Part shown: piece by piece, positions 1 through 8,752 of the stretch | Layout of the letters: each line of letters opens with the position of its first letter | Numbering within the stretch: the stretch's first letter is position 1 | Source: Erythrobacter sp. Alg231-14 | GTDB lineage: Bacteria > Pseudomonadota > Alphaproteobacteria > Sphingomonadales > Sphingomonadaceae | Direction: 5' to 3' | Assembly (NCBI RefSeq): GCF_900149685.1 | Contig: NZ_LT702999.1 | Span: forward strand, 1,550,001-1,614,000 | DNA: 64,000 bases | The notes under the pieces: generated by a model | What the model saw: the letters and a program-made list of their open reading frames with translations, nothing else | Databases searched by the model: none | What the model was told of the DNA's origin: nothing | Translations under genes and position numbers: made by a program

Positions 1-419
1 TTTCGGAAATCAGTCGCGGGCTCAAAACCCTTGCGAAAGAGCTGAGTGTGCCGGTGATTGCGCTATCTCAGCTAAGCCGTGCGGTGGAACAACGCGAAGA
101 CAAGCGCCCGATGTTGTCCGATTTGCGGGAATCGGGTTCGATTGAGCAAGACGCCGACATGGTCTGGTTTGTGTACCGGGACGATTATTATCTGGAATCA
201 TCCCGCCCAGATGTACCCGATGGCAGCAGCCCGCCCGAAGCGGTGGAGAAATACCGGGCATGGGAAGAACAATACGAGCAGATCAAAAACAAAGCCGCGG
301 TCAATGTCGCGAAACAGCGCCATGGTTCCACCGGGAACGTGCCGTTGCTGTTCCAAAGCGAGTTCACGAAATTCACCTCACCCAACATGCGCGACTATTC
401 GAGCTGGGACGAAGGGTAA
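1..419 (+). CDS. dnaB: Replicative DNA helicase DnaB, C-terminal part (5' truncated by window edge)
   Basis: Reads open from base 3 to the stop at 417-419, giving about 138 residues of the RecA-like helicase domain. It contains the DnaB signatures [30 protein letters not shown] and [12 protein letters not shown]. These correspond to the ATP-sensing/DNA-binding loop and arginine-finger end of the family. DnaB is the hexameric helicase that unwinds the fork and recruits primase in the cytoplasm. The family usually ends shortly after the FTKF segment, as here, so the 3' end is complete. The start lies outside the window. Confidence 0.96.
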   Translation, partial: SEISRGLKTLAKELSVPVIALSQLSRAVEQREDKRPMLSDLRESGSIEQDADMVWFVYRDDYYLESSRPDVPDGSSPPEAVEKYRAWEEQYEQIKNKAAVNVAKQRHGSTGNVPLLFQSEFTKFTSPNMRDYSSWDEG

Positions 420-515
420 GAACAACGTCGCTACGGCGGCATTTCCTTGACTCTGGGCGACGTGAGACTTAGGTGCGGCGCTTCCTTCAGACATTCTATT
501 TTTAAGAGGCCCACG

Positions 516-860
516 ATGGCACGCGTTACCGTTGAAGATTGCGTCGATAAGATTCCAAATCGTTTCGACCTTGTTTTGCTCGCCGCACAGCGCGCGCGCG
601 AAATCTCTGGCGGCAGCGAACTGACGTTGGACCGCGACCGTGATAAGAACCCGGTTGTCGCGCTTCGCGAAGTCGCCGAACAAACGGTGAAGCCGAAAGA
701 GCTGAAAGAATCGCTCGTCACCGGCCTTCAGAAAATCCTTCCTGATGACGAAGATGACGCCGATGAAATCGGTTCACTCAGCCAATCGGCTGAAGCTTTG
801 CGGATCACGGCAAGCGCTCCGACGCGTTCGACATCAATCGGCGCCGATTACGAAGGGTAA
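516..860 (+). CDS. rpoZ: RNA polymerase omega subunit
   Basis: 114 residues, starting [20 protein letters not shown] and including [11 protein letters not shown] and [11 protein letters not shown], the conserved omega core that wraps the beta-prime C terminus and helps RNA polymerase assembly. The ATG at 516 is preceded by AGAGG about 7 nt upstream. An in-frame extension back to 447 lacks family similarity and was not used. The acidic low-complexity C-terminal tail ([10 protein letters not shown]) is usual for alphaproteobacterial omega. A strong rho-independent terminator follows at 900-926. Confidence 0.96.
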   Translation: MARVTVEDCVDKIPNRFDLVLLAAQRAREISGGSELTLDRDRDKNPVVALREVAEQTVKPKELKESLVTGLQKILPDDEDDADEIGSLSQSAEALRITASAPTRSTSIGADYEG

Positions 861-899
861 TTGTCCGATACACGAGACAAAAATTCTGTCCCGAAATGA

Positions 900-926
900 A
901 AAGGCCGCCAATTTGGCGGCCTTTTT
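900..926 (+). terminator. Rho-independent terminator after rpoZ
   Basis: Perfect 9-bp stem AAGGCCGCC (901-909) / GGCGGCCTT (915-923) with loop AATTT, followed by TTT. It lies 40 nt after the rpoZ stop codon. Confidence 0.88.
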
Positions 927-1004
927 CGTGTTTGTCGTGTATCTCCTTATTGGATTGCGCACGCCGATCCCTCGAACGTGGCGCGCAAAAGGGTGGCAAA
1001 TCTT

Positions 1005-1736
1005 ATGGCTTCGATTGCAATTTACAGCGTGAAGGGCGGAGTGGGAAAGACCACATTCTCCGTAAATCTTGCGTGGTGCGCAGCGAGCATTTCACGCCGA
1101 GAGACACTCTTATGGGACCTCGATCCGGCCAATGGGTCGGGATTTCTTTTAGGGGTTGAGCCAAAGAAGAAACGCGATGCCCAAAGCGTCTTTGATCTGG
1201 ACCGCGATCCTAGCAAACTGATCCAGAAGACCGATTATTCCAAACTGCACCTGCTTCCGGCAGACGAGAGCATTCGCACGCTCGATCGCCAATTTGATCG
1301 CATCGGCAAGAAGAAACGGTTGGCCAAGTTGGTCGACGGTTTGAGCAAGGATTACGATCGCATCCTATTCGATTGCCCACCTGTCCTTAATGAAGTGAGC
1401 GCCCAAGTGATGCGCGCGGCCGACCTTGTTATTGTTCCCTTGCCGCCATCTCCGCTTTCCGCGCGCGCATTTGATCAAGTGGTCAAGGAAGTTCTCGGAA
1501 GCGGCAAGAAACACCCGCCGATCCTGCCGGTGATGTCGATGATAGACATGCGACGTTCGCTCCACAAACAAGCGCGCGAATCCAATCCAACATGGCCGGT
1601 CGTGCCGTTGGCGAGCGCAATCGAGCAATGCGCGGTCGAACAAAGGCCGGTTGGCGCCTTCGCTCCCCGCTCCCCTGCATCGCGCGCGTTCGCTCAGCTT
1701 TGGACAGCTATAGAGCGAAAACTCGCCACTTTGTGA
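1005..1736 (+). CDS. ParA/MinD-like P-loop ATPase (orphan)
   Basis: 243 residues from the ATG at 1005 (MASIAIYSVKGGVGKTT). The deviant Walker A motif KGGVGKTT (residues 10-17), the WDLDPANGSG switch segment and ILFDCPPVLN (Walker B region) place it in the ParA/Soj/MinD ATPase family. These enzymes dimerise on ATP and position DNA or protein cargo. An upstream GTG at 978 would add nine residues, but the ATG has a better Shine-Dalgarno (AAGGGTGG). No ParB-like gene or parS-like site is seen next to it, so a role in plasmid or chromosome segregation cannot be claimed. Cargo positioning or synthesis control is equally possible. Confidence 0.88.
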   Translation: MASIAIYSVKGGVGKTTFSVNLAWCAASISRRETLLWDLDPANGSGFLLGVEPKKKRDAQSVFDLDRDPSKLIQKTDYSKLHLLPADESIRTLDRQFDRIGKKKRLAKLVDGLSKDYDRILFDCPPVLNEVSAQVMRAADLVIVPLPPSPLSARAFDQVVKEVLGSGKKHPPILPVMSMIDMRRSLHKQARESNPTWPVVPLASAIEQCAVEQRPVGAFAPRSPASRAFAQLWTAIERKLATL

Positions 1737-1808
1737 TTGCCCAACCCCTCTTGGCCTACACTCGCTCTGGTCTATAAGCAGACCGCTTGGACAAAAGGGG
1801 CAACCAGC

Positions 1809-2906
1809 ATGACCGAAATTGGCGAAGGTATCGGCGGCGTCGTAGAGGCCGCGATGGTTGGCCGAGCGGTCGAACCGAACACCGGCAATACAGATGACCC
1901 CTCCGGCGCAAACGCTGACACACAATCATGTGCGAACTGCAGCGCGCCGGTTTCGGGAAATTTCTGTTCAAATTGCGGTCAAAAGGTCAATTTGCATCGC
2001 ACACTTTCCGCGATCGGCCATGACTTGCTGCACGGTGTCCTGCACCTTGATGGAAAGTTGTGGCACACGCTCCCGCTGCTGACATTTCGCCCGGGATCCC
2101 TCACGCGGCGATACATTGACGGGCAACGGGCCCGTTTCGTCAGCCCAATGGCGATGTTCCTGTTTAGCGTTTTTGCGATGTTCGCGATATTTCAAATGCT
2201 CGGCCTGTCGACGCCCACCGATCTTAGTGCGGACGATGCGATCGAACAGTTGGAGGCCGCCTCCGTCGAAGCCCTGGAGGCCGAGGAAGCAAGGCTCCAG
2301 AGCGAATTGGATGAATTGGTCGAAGGGGGCAACGTGACGGTGGTTACCTCACGAGAGGACCTTGAGCGCAATCTTGCGGTGACACAGCGCCTATTGGGTA
2401 CCGCACGGGGAGAAGAAGTCACCGTAGAGGATGACCAGTTTGACCTAAGAAATCTGGACGTAAATCTCACGGGGAATGAGTTTTTCGACAATGCCGTGAC
2501 CAAGAAGTGGCGCGAGAACCCCAGCCTGATGCTGTATAAATTACAGGCGAATGGCTATAAGTTCAGCTGGCTTCTCATTCCGCTTTCCCTGCCTTCGGTT
2601 TGGTTGCTTTTCTTTTGGCGGCGCCGATTCAAGGCGTACGATCACGCGGTTTTTGTGACCTACTCGCTCGCGTTTATGTCGTTGTTCTTTATCGCTTTGT
2701 CGCTTGCAGGGGCGAGCGGCCTGACGTTGGGTTGGGGGTGGGCCATTTTCGCAATTGTCGTGCCGCTTCACATCTATAAGCAGCTAAGAGGGACATACAG
2801 CCTCTCTCGATTTTCGGCGATATGGCGACTTTTCGCGCTGCAGTTCTCAATCCTGTTTATCCTGCTCGTATTCTTACAGCTGCTGTTGTTGCTTGGTGCA
2901 TTCTGA
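1809..2906 (+). CDS. DUF3667 family membrane protein with N-terminal zinc ribbon
   Basis: 365 residues from the ATG at 1809, which has AAGGGG about 8 nt upstream. The TTG 72 nt earlier is in frame but unlikely. A CxxC...CxxC zinc-ribbon-like segment (CANCSAP then CSNCGQK) precedes the family motif RTLSAIGHDLLHGVLHLDGKLW and the conserved LTFRPGSLTRRYIDG. Several hydrophobic segments follow: one at the SPMAMFLFSVFAMFAIF stretch and three to four in the C-terminal 130 residues. An acidic linker (EALEAEEARLQSELDELVEGG) separates them. The family has no established function. The protein should sit in the inner membrane with the ribbon in the cytoplasm. Confidence 0.85.
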   Translation: MTEIGEGIGGVVEAAMVGRAVEPNTGNTDDPSGANADTQSCANCSAPVSGNFCSNCGQKVNLHRTLSAIGHDLLHGVLHLDGKLWHTLPLLTFRPGSLTRRYIDGQRARFVSPMAMFLFSVFAMFAIFQMLGLSTPTDLSADDAIEQLEAASVEALEAEEARLQSELDELVEGGNVTVVTSREDLERNLAVTQRLLGTARGEEVTVEDDQFDLRNLDVNLTGNEFFDNAVTKKWRENPSLMLYKLQANGYKFSWLLIPLSLPSVWLLFFWRRRFKAYDHAVFVTYSLAFMSLFFIALSLAGASGLTLGWGWAIFAIVVPLHIYKQLRGTYSLSRFSAIWRLFALQFSILFILLVFLQLLLLLGAF

Positions 2907-2938
2907 CACCGCGCTCATCCGCACTCCTCATACAGAAA

Positions 2939-2969
2939 CGGGCGCCGGTTACCCCGGCGCCCGCAATTT
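2939..2969. terminator. Bidirectional terminator between convergent genes
   Basis: Perfect 10-bp stem CGGGCGCCGG (2939-2948) / CCGGCGCCCG (2954-2963) with loop TTACC, followed by CAATTTT on the plus strand. It sits between the stop of the DUF3667 gene and the stop of ftsH, so it can serve both. Confidence 0.8.
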
Positions 2970-2992
2970 TCTAAGTCATCTGATAGGTTGAA

Positions 2993-4954
2993 TTAGGCCC
3001 CTTGAGGAGCCTCACCACTCTTGCCGCCAAACCGCTTGCCGGCTTTGGGGATAGCGGATCCTTGTGTCGGTTTCACCGGGGTTGGACCGCGCGGTTCATC
3101 TGGACGGTCAATAGACCCGTCTTTCATCAACTGATCGATTTCATCACCTGAAAGCGTTTCATACTCCAACAAAGCTTGAGCAAGCAGGTGCAATTTGTCT
3201 TCCTGCTCGGTTAACAATTGAGTGGCACGTTTCAGACCTTCTTCGACCAATTCCTTGATCTCAGCGTCGATCATCTTGTTGGTTTCCGCCCCGCCCATCG
3301 TGCGCGCCGTTTGCCCCATGCCTAGGTAACCCTCTTGGCTTTGTTCGTATTGCAACGGGCCAAGTTTGTCGCTCATGCCCCATTTGGTCACCATGTTACG
3401 TGCCAAATCGGTGGCGTATTGGATGTCGCCCGATGCGCCGCTGGACACTTTATCGTGACCAAAGATAATATCTTCTGCGACCCGTCCACCCATCGCCACA
3501 GCAAGGTTCGCGTGCATTTTGTCGCGGTGGTACGAATAGCTGTCTCGTTCGGGCAAGCGCATCACCATGCCCAACGCGCGACCGCGCGGAATGATGGTGG
3601 CTTTGTGGATCGGGTCTGATGCCGGCTCATTGATGCTGACCAATGCGTGGCCGGCTTCGTGATATGCCGTCATCTTCTTCTCATCCTCGGTCATCACCAT
3701 CGATCGGCGCTCTGCACCCATCATGACTTTGTCCTTGGCGTCCTCAAATTCCTGCATCGCAACCAATCGTTTGTTGCGACGCGCCGCCAACAATGCGGCC
3801 TCGTTCACAAGATTGGCAAGATCGGCGCCGGAGAAGCCCGGCGTTCCGCGCGCGATCGTGCGCGGGTTCACATCCGGAGCCAAAGGCACTTTCTTCATGT
3901 GCACGCCGAGGATTTTTTCACGGCCTTCGATATCGGGGATCGGCACAACAACCTGACGGTCAAACCGGCCAGGGCGGAGCAAAGCGGGATCGAGTACATC
4001 AGGACGGTTGGTAGCAGCGATGATGATGATGCCTTCATTGGCTTCAAAACCATCCATCTCGACCAAAAGTTGGTTGAGCGTTTGTTCGCGTTCGTCGTTT
4101 GAGTTGCCCAAACCGTGACCACGCGACCGGCCGACCGCGTCAATCTCATCGATGAACACGATGCATGGTGCGTTCTTCTTCGCTTGTTCGAACATGTCGC
4201 GCACACGGCTTGCGCCGACGCCAACAAACATTTCGACAAAGTCAGAGCCAGAGATGGTAAAGAACGGCACGCCTGCTTCGCCAGCAATGGCGCGGGCCAA
4301 AAGCGTTTTACCGGTGCCGGGCGAACCCACCAAAAGCGCGCCTTTGGGAATTTGACCTCCCAATTTGGAAAACCGCTGGGGGTCTTTCAGAAATTCGACG
4401 ATCTCTTCCAATTCTTCGCGCGCTTCATCGATGCCAGCGACGTCGTCAAACGTGACGCGACCTTGGCGTTCGGTCAGCATTTTAGCCTTGGATTTGCCAA
4501 AGCCCATTGCGCCGCCGCCTCCGCCTTTTTGGACCTGACGTAGCGCAAAGAACGCGATGCCTAGGATTAAGATGAACGGCAAAGACTGAAACAGGATAAA
4601 CAGGAGCATGCTTTGCTGCTCTCGTTCGCGACCGGTGAATTTAACATCGTTTTCCGACAACAAAGACGTCAATTGGGAATCAGACGGCACAGGGATTGTG
4701 CTGAAGGTTTTGTCGTTCTTGAGCGTTCCGGTGATCAGATCTTCTCCAAGCTGCACTTCGGCAACTTCGCCAGCGGCCACTTGGTCGCGGAACTCGGAGT
4801 AATTGATCTGCGAATCCGGCGGTGGGCTGCCGCCTGAAAAAACGGACACCACCAACAATAGAGCGAGAAAAATACCGCCCCAAATCATCAATTGTTTGAC
4901 CCAAGGGTTTTGCCCTTCGGGGGGCTGCTCGTTCGGGTCGTTTTGATCGCTCAT
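2993..4954 (-). CDS. ftsH: ATP-dependent zinc metalloprotease FtsH
   Basis: 653 residues, the normal length for FtsH. Two transmembrane helices (about residues 20-41 and 115-138) flank a periplasmic domain. An AAA+ module follows with Walker A GSPGTGKT (210-217), Walker B IVFIDE (265-270) and the second region of homology [18 protein letters not shown]. The zinc protease motif HEAGH (432-436) comes next. FtsH is a membrane-anchored hexamer that degrades misfolded membrane proteins and regulators. The C-terminal tail is proline- and glycine-rich ([11 protein letters not shown]). The gene is monocistronic here and ends at a terminator shared with the convergent neighbour. Confidence 0.97.
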   Translation of the reverse strand: MSDQNDPNEQPPEGQNPWVKQLMIWGGIFLALLLVVSVFSGGSPPPDSQINYSEFRDQVAAGEVAEVQLGEDLITGTLKNDKTFSTIPVPSDSQLTSLLSENDVKFTGREREQQSMLLFILFQSLPFILILGIAFFALRQVQKGGGGGAMGFGKSKAKMLTERQGRVTFDDVAGIDEAREELEEIVEFLKDPQRFSKLGGQIPKGALLVGSPGTGKTLLARAIAGEAGVPFFTISGSDFVEMFVGVGASRVRDMFEQAKKNAPCIVFIDEIDAVGRSRGHGLGNSNDEREQTLNQLLVEMDGFEANEGIIIIAATNRPDVLDPALLRPGRFDRQVVVPIPDIEGREKILGVHMKKVPLAPDVNPRTIARGTPGFSGADLANLVNEAALLAARRNKRLVAMQEFEDAKDKVMMGAERRSMVMTEDEKKMTAYHEAGHALVSINEPASDPIHKATIIPRGRALGMVMRLPERDSYSYHRDKMHANLAVAMGGRVAEDIIFGHDKVSSGASGDIQYATDLARNMVTKWGMSDKLGPLQYEQSQEGYLGMGQTARTMGGAETNKMIDAEIKELVEEGLKRATQLLTEQEDKLHLLAQALLEYETLSGDEIDQLMKDGSIDRPDEPRGPTPVKPTQGSAIPKAGKRFGGKSGEAPQGA

Positions 4955-5097
4955 GCGTCAGATTCCTTTCGTCACCGCACAATGTAGGATCGGAGACGTG
5001 AATGGCAAGATAATGCACACCTGCGTCAGTGATGCGAAATTGCGAATTGTGTGATGCAAAATGTCGATTGTCTCGCCGAGCAAACTGGCGAGCCGCC

Positions 5098-5703
5098 TTA
5101 GCGCGGGCCGTATGCCGCAAGAAATACGTCCACCGCACCCGCAATCCGCCGCGCGTTTTCGGTTTCATCCGGGATCGATCCAAACCGCCGTTCTAGATCC
5201 CCCATCCCCTTTGTCATGGAGACAAATTGTTCCGCCGCTAAGTCTGGATCGGGAATGTTCAACTCACCCAAAGCGCTCGCATGAGCCAAAAACTCGCTGA
5301 AGGTTGCCTTCATCCGCCAAGGGCCAGCCTCCAAAAAGGCACGGCCAATCGAAGGTTCATGCTCCGTTTCCGCCGCGATCCGGCGTTCAAATTGGACCAT
5401 TTCAGGCCGCGACAGAAAAGCGAACATCGCCTCTCCGATAACGGCGAGCCTGTCGCGGATTGAGCCCGACGATGCCTGTTCCAAATTGAAATATCCGCGC
5501 ATTTTGCCGCATTCGCGATCAACCGAGGCCACAAACAAGGCGCGCTTATCGCCGAAGTGATTGTAAATCGTGACTTTAGAAACCGACGCATCCGCGGCAA
5601 CTTGTTCGATCGAGGTCGCAGCGAACCCATCGGTAAAGAAACGTCTCGATGCCGCCGCAACTATGGCGTCGCGCTTTGCCTGATCAGATGGCCGACCGGG
5701 TTT
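5098..5703 (-). CDS. TetR/AcrR-family transcriptional regulator
   Basis: About 201 residues. The N-terminal helix-turn-helix is clear (AIVAAASRRFFTDGF then SIEQVAADASVSKVTIYNHFGDKRALF). The variable C-terminal part should bind an effector. The frame extends to a TTG at 5781, but that codon lies inside the operator palindrome. The TTG at 5703, preceded by GAAGAAAAG, is the more reasonable start and gives a Lys/Arg-rich N terminus followed by GRPSDQAKRDAIVAAA. The gene is divergent from the exporter operon that begins at 5859 and most likely represses both. The effector is unknown. Confidence 0.85.
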   Translation of the reverse strand, partial: KPGRPSDQAKRDAIVAAASRRFFTDGFAATSIEQVAADASVSKVTIYNHFGDKRALFVASVDRECGKMRGYFNLEQASSGSIRDRLAVIGEAMFAFLSRPEMVQFERRIAAETEHEPSIGRAFLEAGPWRMKATFSEFLAHASALGELNIPDPDLAAEQFVSMTKGMGDLERRFGSIPDETENARRIAGAVDVFLAAYGPR

Positions 5704-5755
5704 TCTTTTTTTCAACTTTTCTTCAGCCCACTGGAACCAGCACAAAATTCGCGCA

Positions 5756-5800
5756 TTGACAAAATGAACGGATCCGTTCAATTAAACGATAACGTTCATT
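5756..5800. promoter_or_regulatory. Divergent promoter/operator region for the TetR gene and exporter operon
   Basis: A perfect 16-bp palindrome TGAACGGATCCGTTCA spans 5765-5780. A related second site follows at 5786-5797 (AACG/CGTT arms around ATAA). A TTGACA -35-like hexamer at 5756-5761 overlaps the left edge, with CAATTA-like -10 candidates about 17 nt on. Operator between the -35 and -10 of the exporter promoter is the classical arrangement for TetR repression. Operator identity is inferred from symmetry and position. Confidence 0.7.
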
Positions 5801-5858
5801 ATTGTCGCAATACACCCTCTCCTGCAACCCCTTGTGCACGACAAAGGTTCCCTCCTGT

Positions 5859-6995
5859 ATGCTTTGGATCGCTATCCGCATGCTTACCGGCGACAGCCAG
5901 AAGTTTTATGGCCTGTTGTTTGGTATCGCTTTTTCGACGCTGTTGATCACGCAGCAATTGACGATTTTCGTCAATTTAGTCGAACGCGGAGCAAGCGGCG
6001 TTTACAACGCGCCGGAGGCCGAAATTTGGGTCATGGACCCCGTCAGCAGGACGACAGAGGTGAATTTCGCCATGCCGTCCACTGCGCTAGACGAAGTGCG
6101 TTCTGTGCCGGGTGTTGAATGGGCTGTCCCGCATTTGCGCGCAGCAGCCTCTGTTCGAACCTCGGCCGGTGACCTTGAAGGGGTCACGATCGTCGGCGTT
6201 GACGACGCCAGTGTAATCGGACTTCCCGAAAGGCTGCTCGAAGGCGAGAAATCCGTTCTATCGCGGCCCGATACCGTCTTGATTGACGATGGTGGGGTCG
6301 TGAACCTCTTTGAAGAAGGGCAGGACCCGCTTGGACAGCGTCTAGAATTGAACGATCAGCGCGCAGTCATCCGCGGCGTCGCCGATGCCATCCCGAGCTT
6401 TACCAGTCAGGTCGTTCTCTACACAAAATACAGTCGAGCGTTGAATTATGTCCCCGGCACTCGCAACCGGCTCACCTTTGTGTTGGCTGGCGTGAGCGAC
6501 GGATTGTCGGCAGAAGAAGTGGCAGACAGGATCGAAGCTCAAACCGGTTTGAAAGCGGAAACGCGCGAAGAGTTCGCCCAAGCCGGCGTCGATTTCATCA
6601 TCGAGAACACCGGCATTCCGACCAATTTCGGCATCACCGTTGTGCTGGGCTTTGTCGTTGGCGTCGCGATTGTCGGTCTAACGTTCAGCTTGTTCATCAG
6701 AGACAACATCAAGCAATTTGGCGCCCTTAAAGCAATCGGTGTCACCAATGCAAAAATCGTGCGCATGGTCACGGCTCAGGCATTGCTGGTGGGCTCAATC
6801 GGTTATGCATTGGGTGTAGTCGGAACTGCGGTTTTCCTCTGGAGCTTTAGCGGCAACCCTTTCTTCAAAGGGTTCTACATCCCGTGGCAAATCCCCCTCA
6901 TCAGCCTCGCTGCGGTTGTTATAATCCTGGCTATTACGGGCTGGCTTGCGCTCCGCAGTGTCCTTAGCACCGAGCCAGCATCGGTGTTCCGGTGA
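5859..6995 (+). CDS. ABC transporter permease, MacB/FtsX-like (DevC type)
   Basis: 378 residues from the ATG at 5859 (MLWIAIRMLTGD), with AAAGG upstream. The TTG at 5802 is in frame but lies next to the operator. One N-terminal transmembrane helix (FYGLLFGIAFSTLLITQQLTIF) and a large extracytoplasmic domain are followed by three C-terminal helices: ITVVLGFVVGVAIVGLTFSL, ALLVGSIGYALGVVGTAVFL and IPLISLAAVVIILAITGWLAL. This four-helix layout and the DNIKQFGALKAIG segment fit the MacB/DevC permease class. These mechanotransmit ATP hydrolysis to push substrates through a periplasmic adaptor and outer-membrane channel. It overlaps the ATPase gene by 4 nt. Confidence 0.88.
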   Translation: MLWIAIRMLTGDSQKFYGLLFGIAFSTLLITQQLTIFVNLVERGASGVYNAPEAEIWVMDPVSRTTEVNFAMPSTALDEVRSVPGVEWAVPHLRAAASVRTSAGDLEGVTIVGVDDASVIGLPERLLEGEKSVLSRPDTVLIDDGGVVNLFEEGQDPLGQRLELNDQRAVIRGVADAIPSFTSQVVLYTKYSRALNYVPGTRNRLTFVLAGVSDGLSAEEVADRIEAQTGLKAETREEFAQAGVDFIIENTGIPTNFGITVVLGFVVGVAIVGLTFSLFIRDNIKQFGALKAIGVTNAKIVRMVTAQALLVGSIGYALGVVGTAVFLWSFSGNPFFKGFYIPWQIPLISLAAVVIILAITGWLALRSVLSTEPASVFR

Positions 6996-7714
6996 GCGGC
7001 GCAATGGCCAGCGGCGAAACGGCTATTTGCGCCCGCGGAATTACGCGCGATTTTGTAGCAGGTCAGACGACCATCCGCGTCCTGCACGGCATCGACACCG
7101 ACATTCGTTCGGGTGAGATGACTTTTGTTGTGGGCGAAAGCGGGTCAGGCAAGACCACTCTGATTTCGATCATGTGCGGCATTTTGTGGCCCACTGATGG
7201 AGAGGTCAAAGTGTTTGGCACCGACATTTACGGTCTGTCGGATTCTGAATTGGTCGATTTCCGCCTGCAAAACATCGGTTTCATCTTCCAGCAATACAAC
7301 CTTATCCCATCGATCGATGCGGCCGCTAACGCTGCCGTTCCCTTGATCGCCCAAGGTATGGCGTTGGAACCTGCCCGTGCCAAAGCGATCAAGTTGTTGG
7401 AAAAACTGAACATAGGCGACCAAGCCGACAAACTGCCCAATCAACTTTCGGGCGGTCAACAGCAACGCGTCGCGATTGCACGCGCTTTGGTGCACGAGCC
7501 TCGATTGGTTGTCTGCGATGAGCCTACAGCGGCGCTGGATGCGAATTCTGGTCGCAGGGTGATGGACTTGTTGCGTGAAGTCGCCATCGCACCGAATCGC
7601 GCCTGCATCATCGTGACCCACGACAACCGTATTTTTGATCTCGCTGACCGCATCCTCGTTCTTGAGGACGGTCGGATTACGCATGACGGCACCGAAATGC
7701 CGGATGACCACTAA
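6992..7714 (+). CDS. ABC transporter ATP-binding protein, MacB/LolD type (DevA-like)
   Basis: 240 residues with all ABC motifs: Walker A GESGSGKTT, Q-loop FIFQQYNLIPSID, signature LSGGQQQR, Walker B LVVCDEPTAALD and switch His in VTHDNRIFDLADRI. It is closest in style to the LolD/MacB/DevA subgroup. It supplies energy to the permease encoded just upstream (4-nt overlap), and the adaptor gene follows after 23 nt. The start GTG at 6992 sits in the stop region of the permease gene, indicating translational coupling. Confidence 0.93.
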   Translation: MSGAMASGETAICARGITRDFVAGQTTIRVLHGIDTDIRSGEMTFVVGESGSGKTTLISIMCGILWPTDGEVKVFGTDIYGLSDSELVDFRLQNIGFIFQQYNLIPSIDAAANAAVPLIAQGMALEPARAKAIKLLEKLNIGDQADKLPNQLSGGQQQRVAIARALVHEPRLVVCDEPTAALDANSGRRVMDLLREVAIAPNRACIIVTHDNRIFDLADRILVLEDGRITHDGTEMPDDH

Positions 7715-7737
7715 CCCCAGATCTGACCGAGGATACC

Positions 7738-8748
7738 ATGGCCCTCTTGCCCTCAAACCTAAGTTTTTCTCGTCAAATTCTGCCAATCATTGCGATTGTC
7801 GGGATCATCGGCGCCGCGATCTTCATTTACAATGAATTGCCAGACCGCGAGATCAGCGAGCCTCAAAAACAGCCGCCCAAAGCAACCGGCGAACTCGCCA
7901 ATTCGGCGCGGGTGGCGGGCGTTGGTATTGTCGAACCCGCTAGCGAAATTATCGACATTGGCTCCGCACTTTCGGGGTTGGTGACTGATCTACGGGTCGC
8001 ACCGGGGGATCGGGTCGAAAAGGGACAGCCGCTTTTCTTAGTTGATGACAGGGCTGCACGCGCACGCCTTGCCGAATCGAACGCCGCGATCAGCGAAGCA
8101 CGCGCCGCCATTGCCGAAGCGCAAACCGCGCAATCAACCGCGCAGCAACAGCTCAACTTGTACCGAGAATTGTCTGATCCCGCAGCCGTCAGCCGAAGCG
8201 AAGTGATCCGAGCCGAGGGCGACGCACAAGCCGCCAGCAGTCGGCTGCAAGTCGCCCGAGCACGGCTAAACGCGGCGCAGGCCCAAGCCGGCAGCGCGCA
8301 AACCGAACTGGGCCGCCTAACAGTGCGCGCTCCGATCGCCGGAGAAATTCTCGCGGTGAACATTCGGCCCGGTGAATTTGTAGCCACACAAGGCGGCGGT
8401 GGCGGGTTGCCTTTCATCCAGATGGGCGAAACCAATCCGTTGCATGTGCGTGTCGATATTGACGAAAACGAGGCCGCCAGAGTGGATATCGGTGCCAATG
8501 CAGTGATCTCACCCAGGGGCGCTGCAGATATTCAAGTCGAAGCGACCTTCGTCCGAGCAGAACCGCAAGTTGTCCCAAAACGCTCTCTAACCAACAGCGC
8601 GTCAGAACGGGTCGATGTGCGGGTTTTGCAATTGATTTTCGCGTTGCCTCAACCCGAGGACAGCAGCGCGTTCCGTGTCGGACAGCAAATCGACGCGTTT
8701 ATCGCAGCGGCAGATCGTCGTACCTCGTCCGACGATGAGGCGGAGTGA
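7738..8748 (+). CDS. HlyD-family periplasmic adaptor (membrane fusion) protein
   Basis: 336 residues. An N-terminal signal-anchor (ILPIIAIVGIIGAAIFIYNEL) is followed by the biotinyl-lipoyl half motif around SALSGLVTDLRVAPGDRVEKGQPLF. An Ala-rich helical hairpin (about residues 100-180) and the second lipoyl half (LTVRAPIAGEILAVNIRPGEFV) come next. It bridges the inner-membrane ABC pump to the outer-membrane channel encoded next. Its start has GAGG upstream, and the downstream gene begins 4 nt after its stop, so the four exporter genes form one operon. Confidence 0.92.
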   Translation: MALLPSNLSFSRQILPIIAIVGIIGAAIFIYNELPDREISEPQKQPPKATGELANSARVAGVGIVEPASEIIDIGSALSGLVTDLRVAPGDRVEKGQPLFLVDDRAARARLAESNAAISEARAAIAEAQTAQSTAQQQLNLYRELSDPAAVSRSEVIRAEGDAQAASSRLQVARARLNAAQAQAGSAQTELGRLTVRAPIAGEILAVNIRPGEFVATQGGGGGLPFIQMGETNPLHVRVDIDENEAARVDIGANAVISPRGAADIQVEATFVRAEPQVVPKRSLTNSASERVDVRVLQLIFALPQPEDSSAFRVGQQIDAFIAAADRRTSSDDEAE

Positions 8749-8752
8749 ACCA

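Noticed and set aside
3335..4543. Several long plus-strand frames inside ftsH
   Set aside because: Complementary shadows of a well-supported gene with no family similarity of their own.
5703..5781. N-terminal extension of the TetR gene to a TTG at 5781
   Set aside because: The codon lies inside the palindromic operator, and the extra 26 residues lack TetR features.
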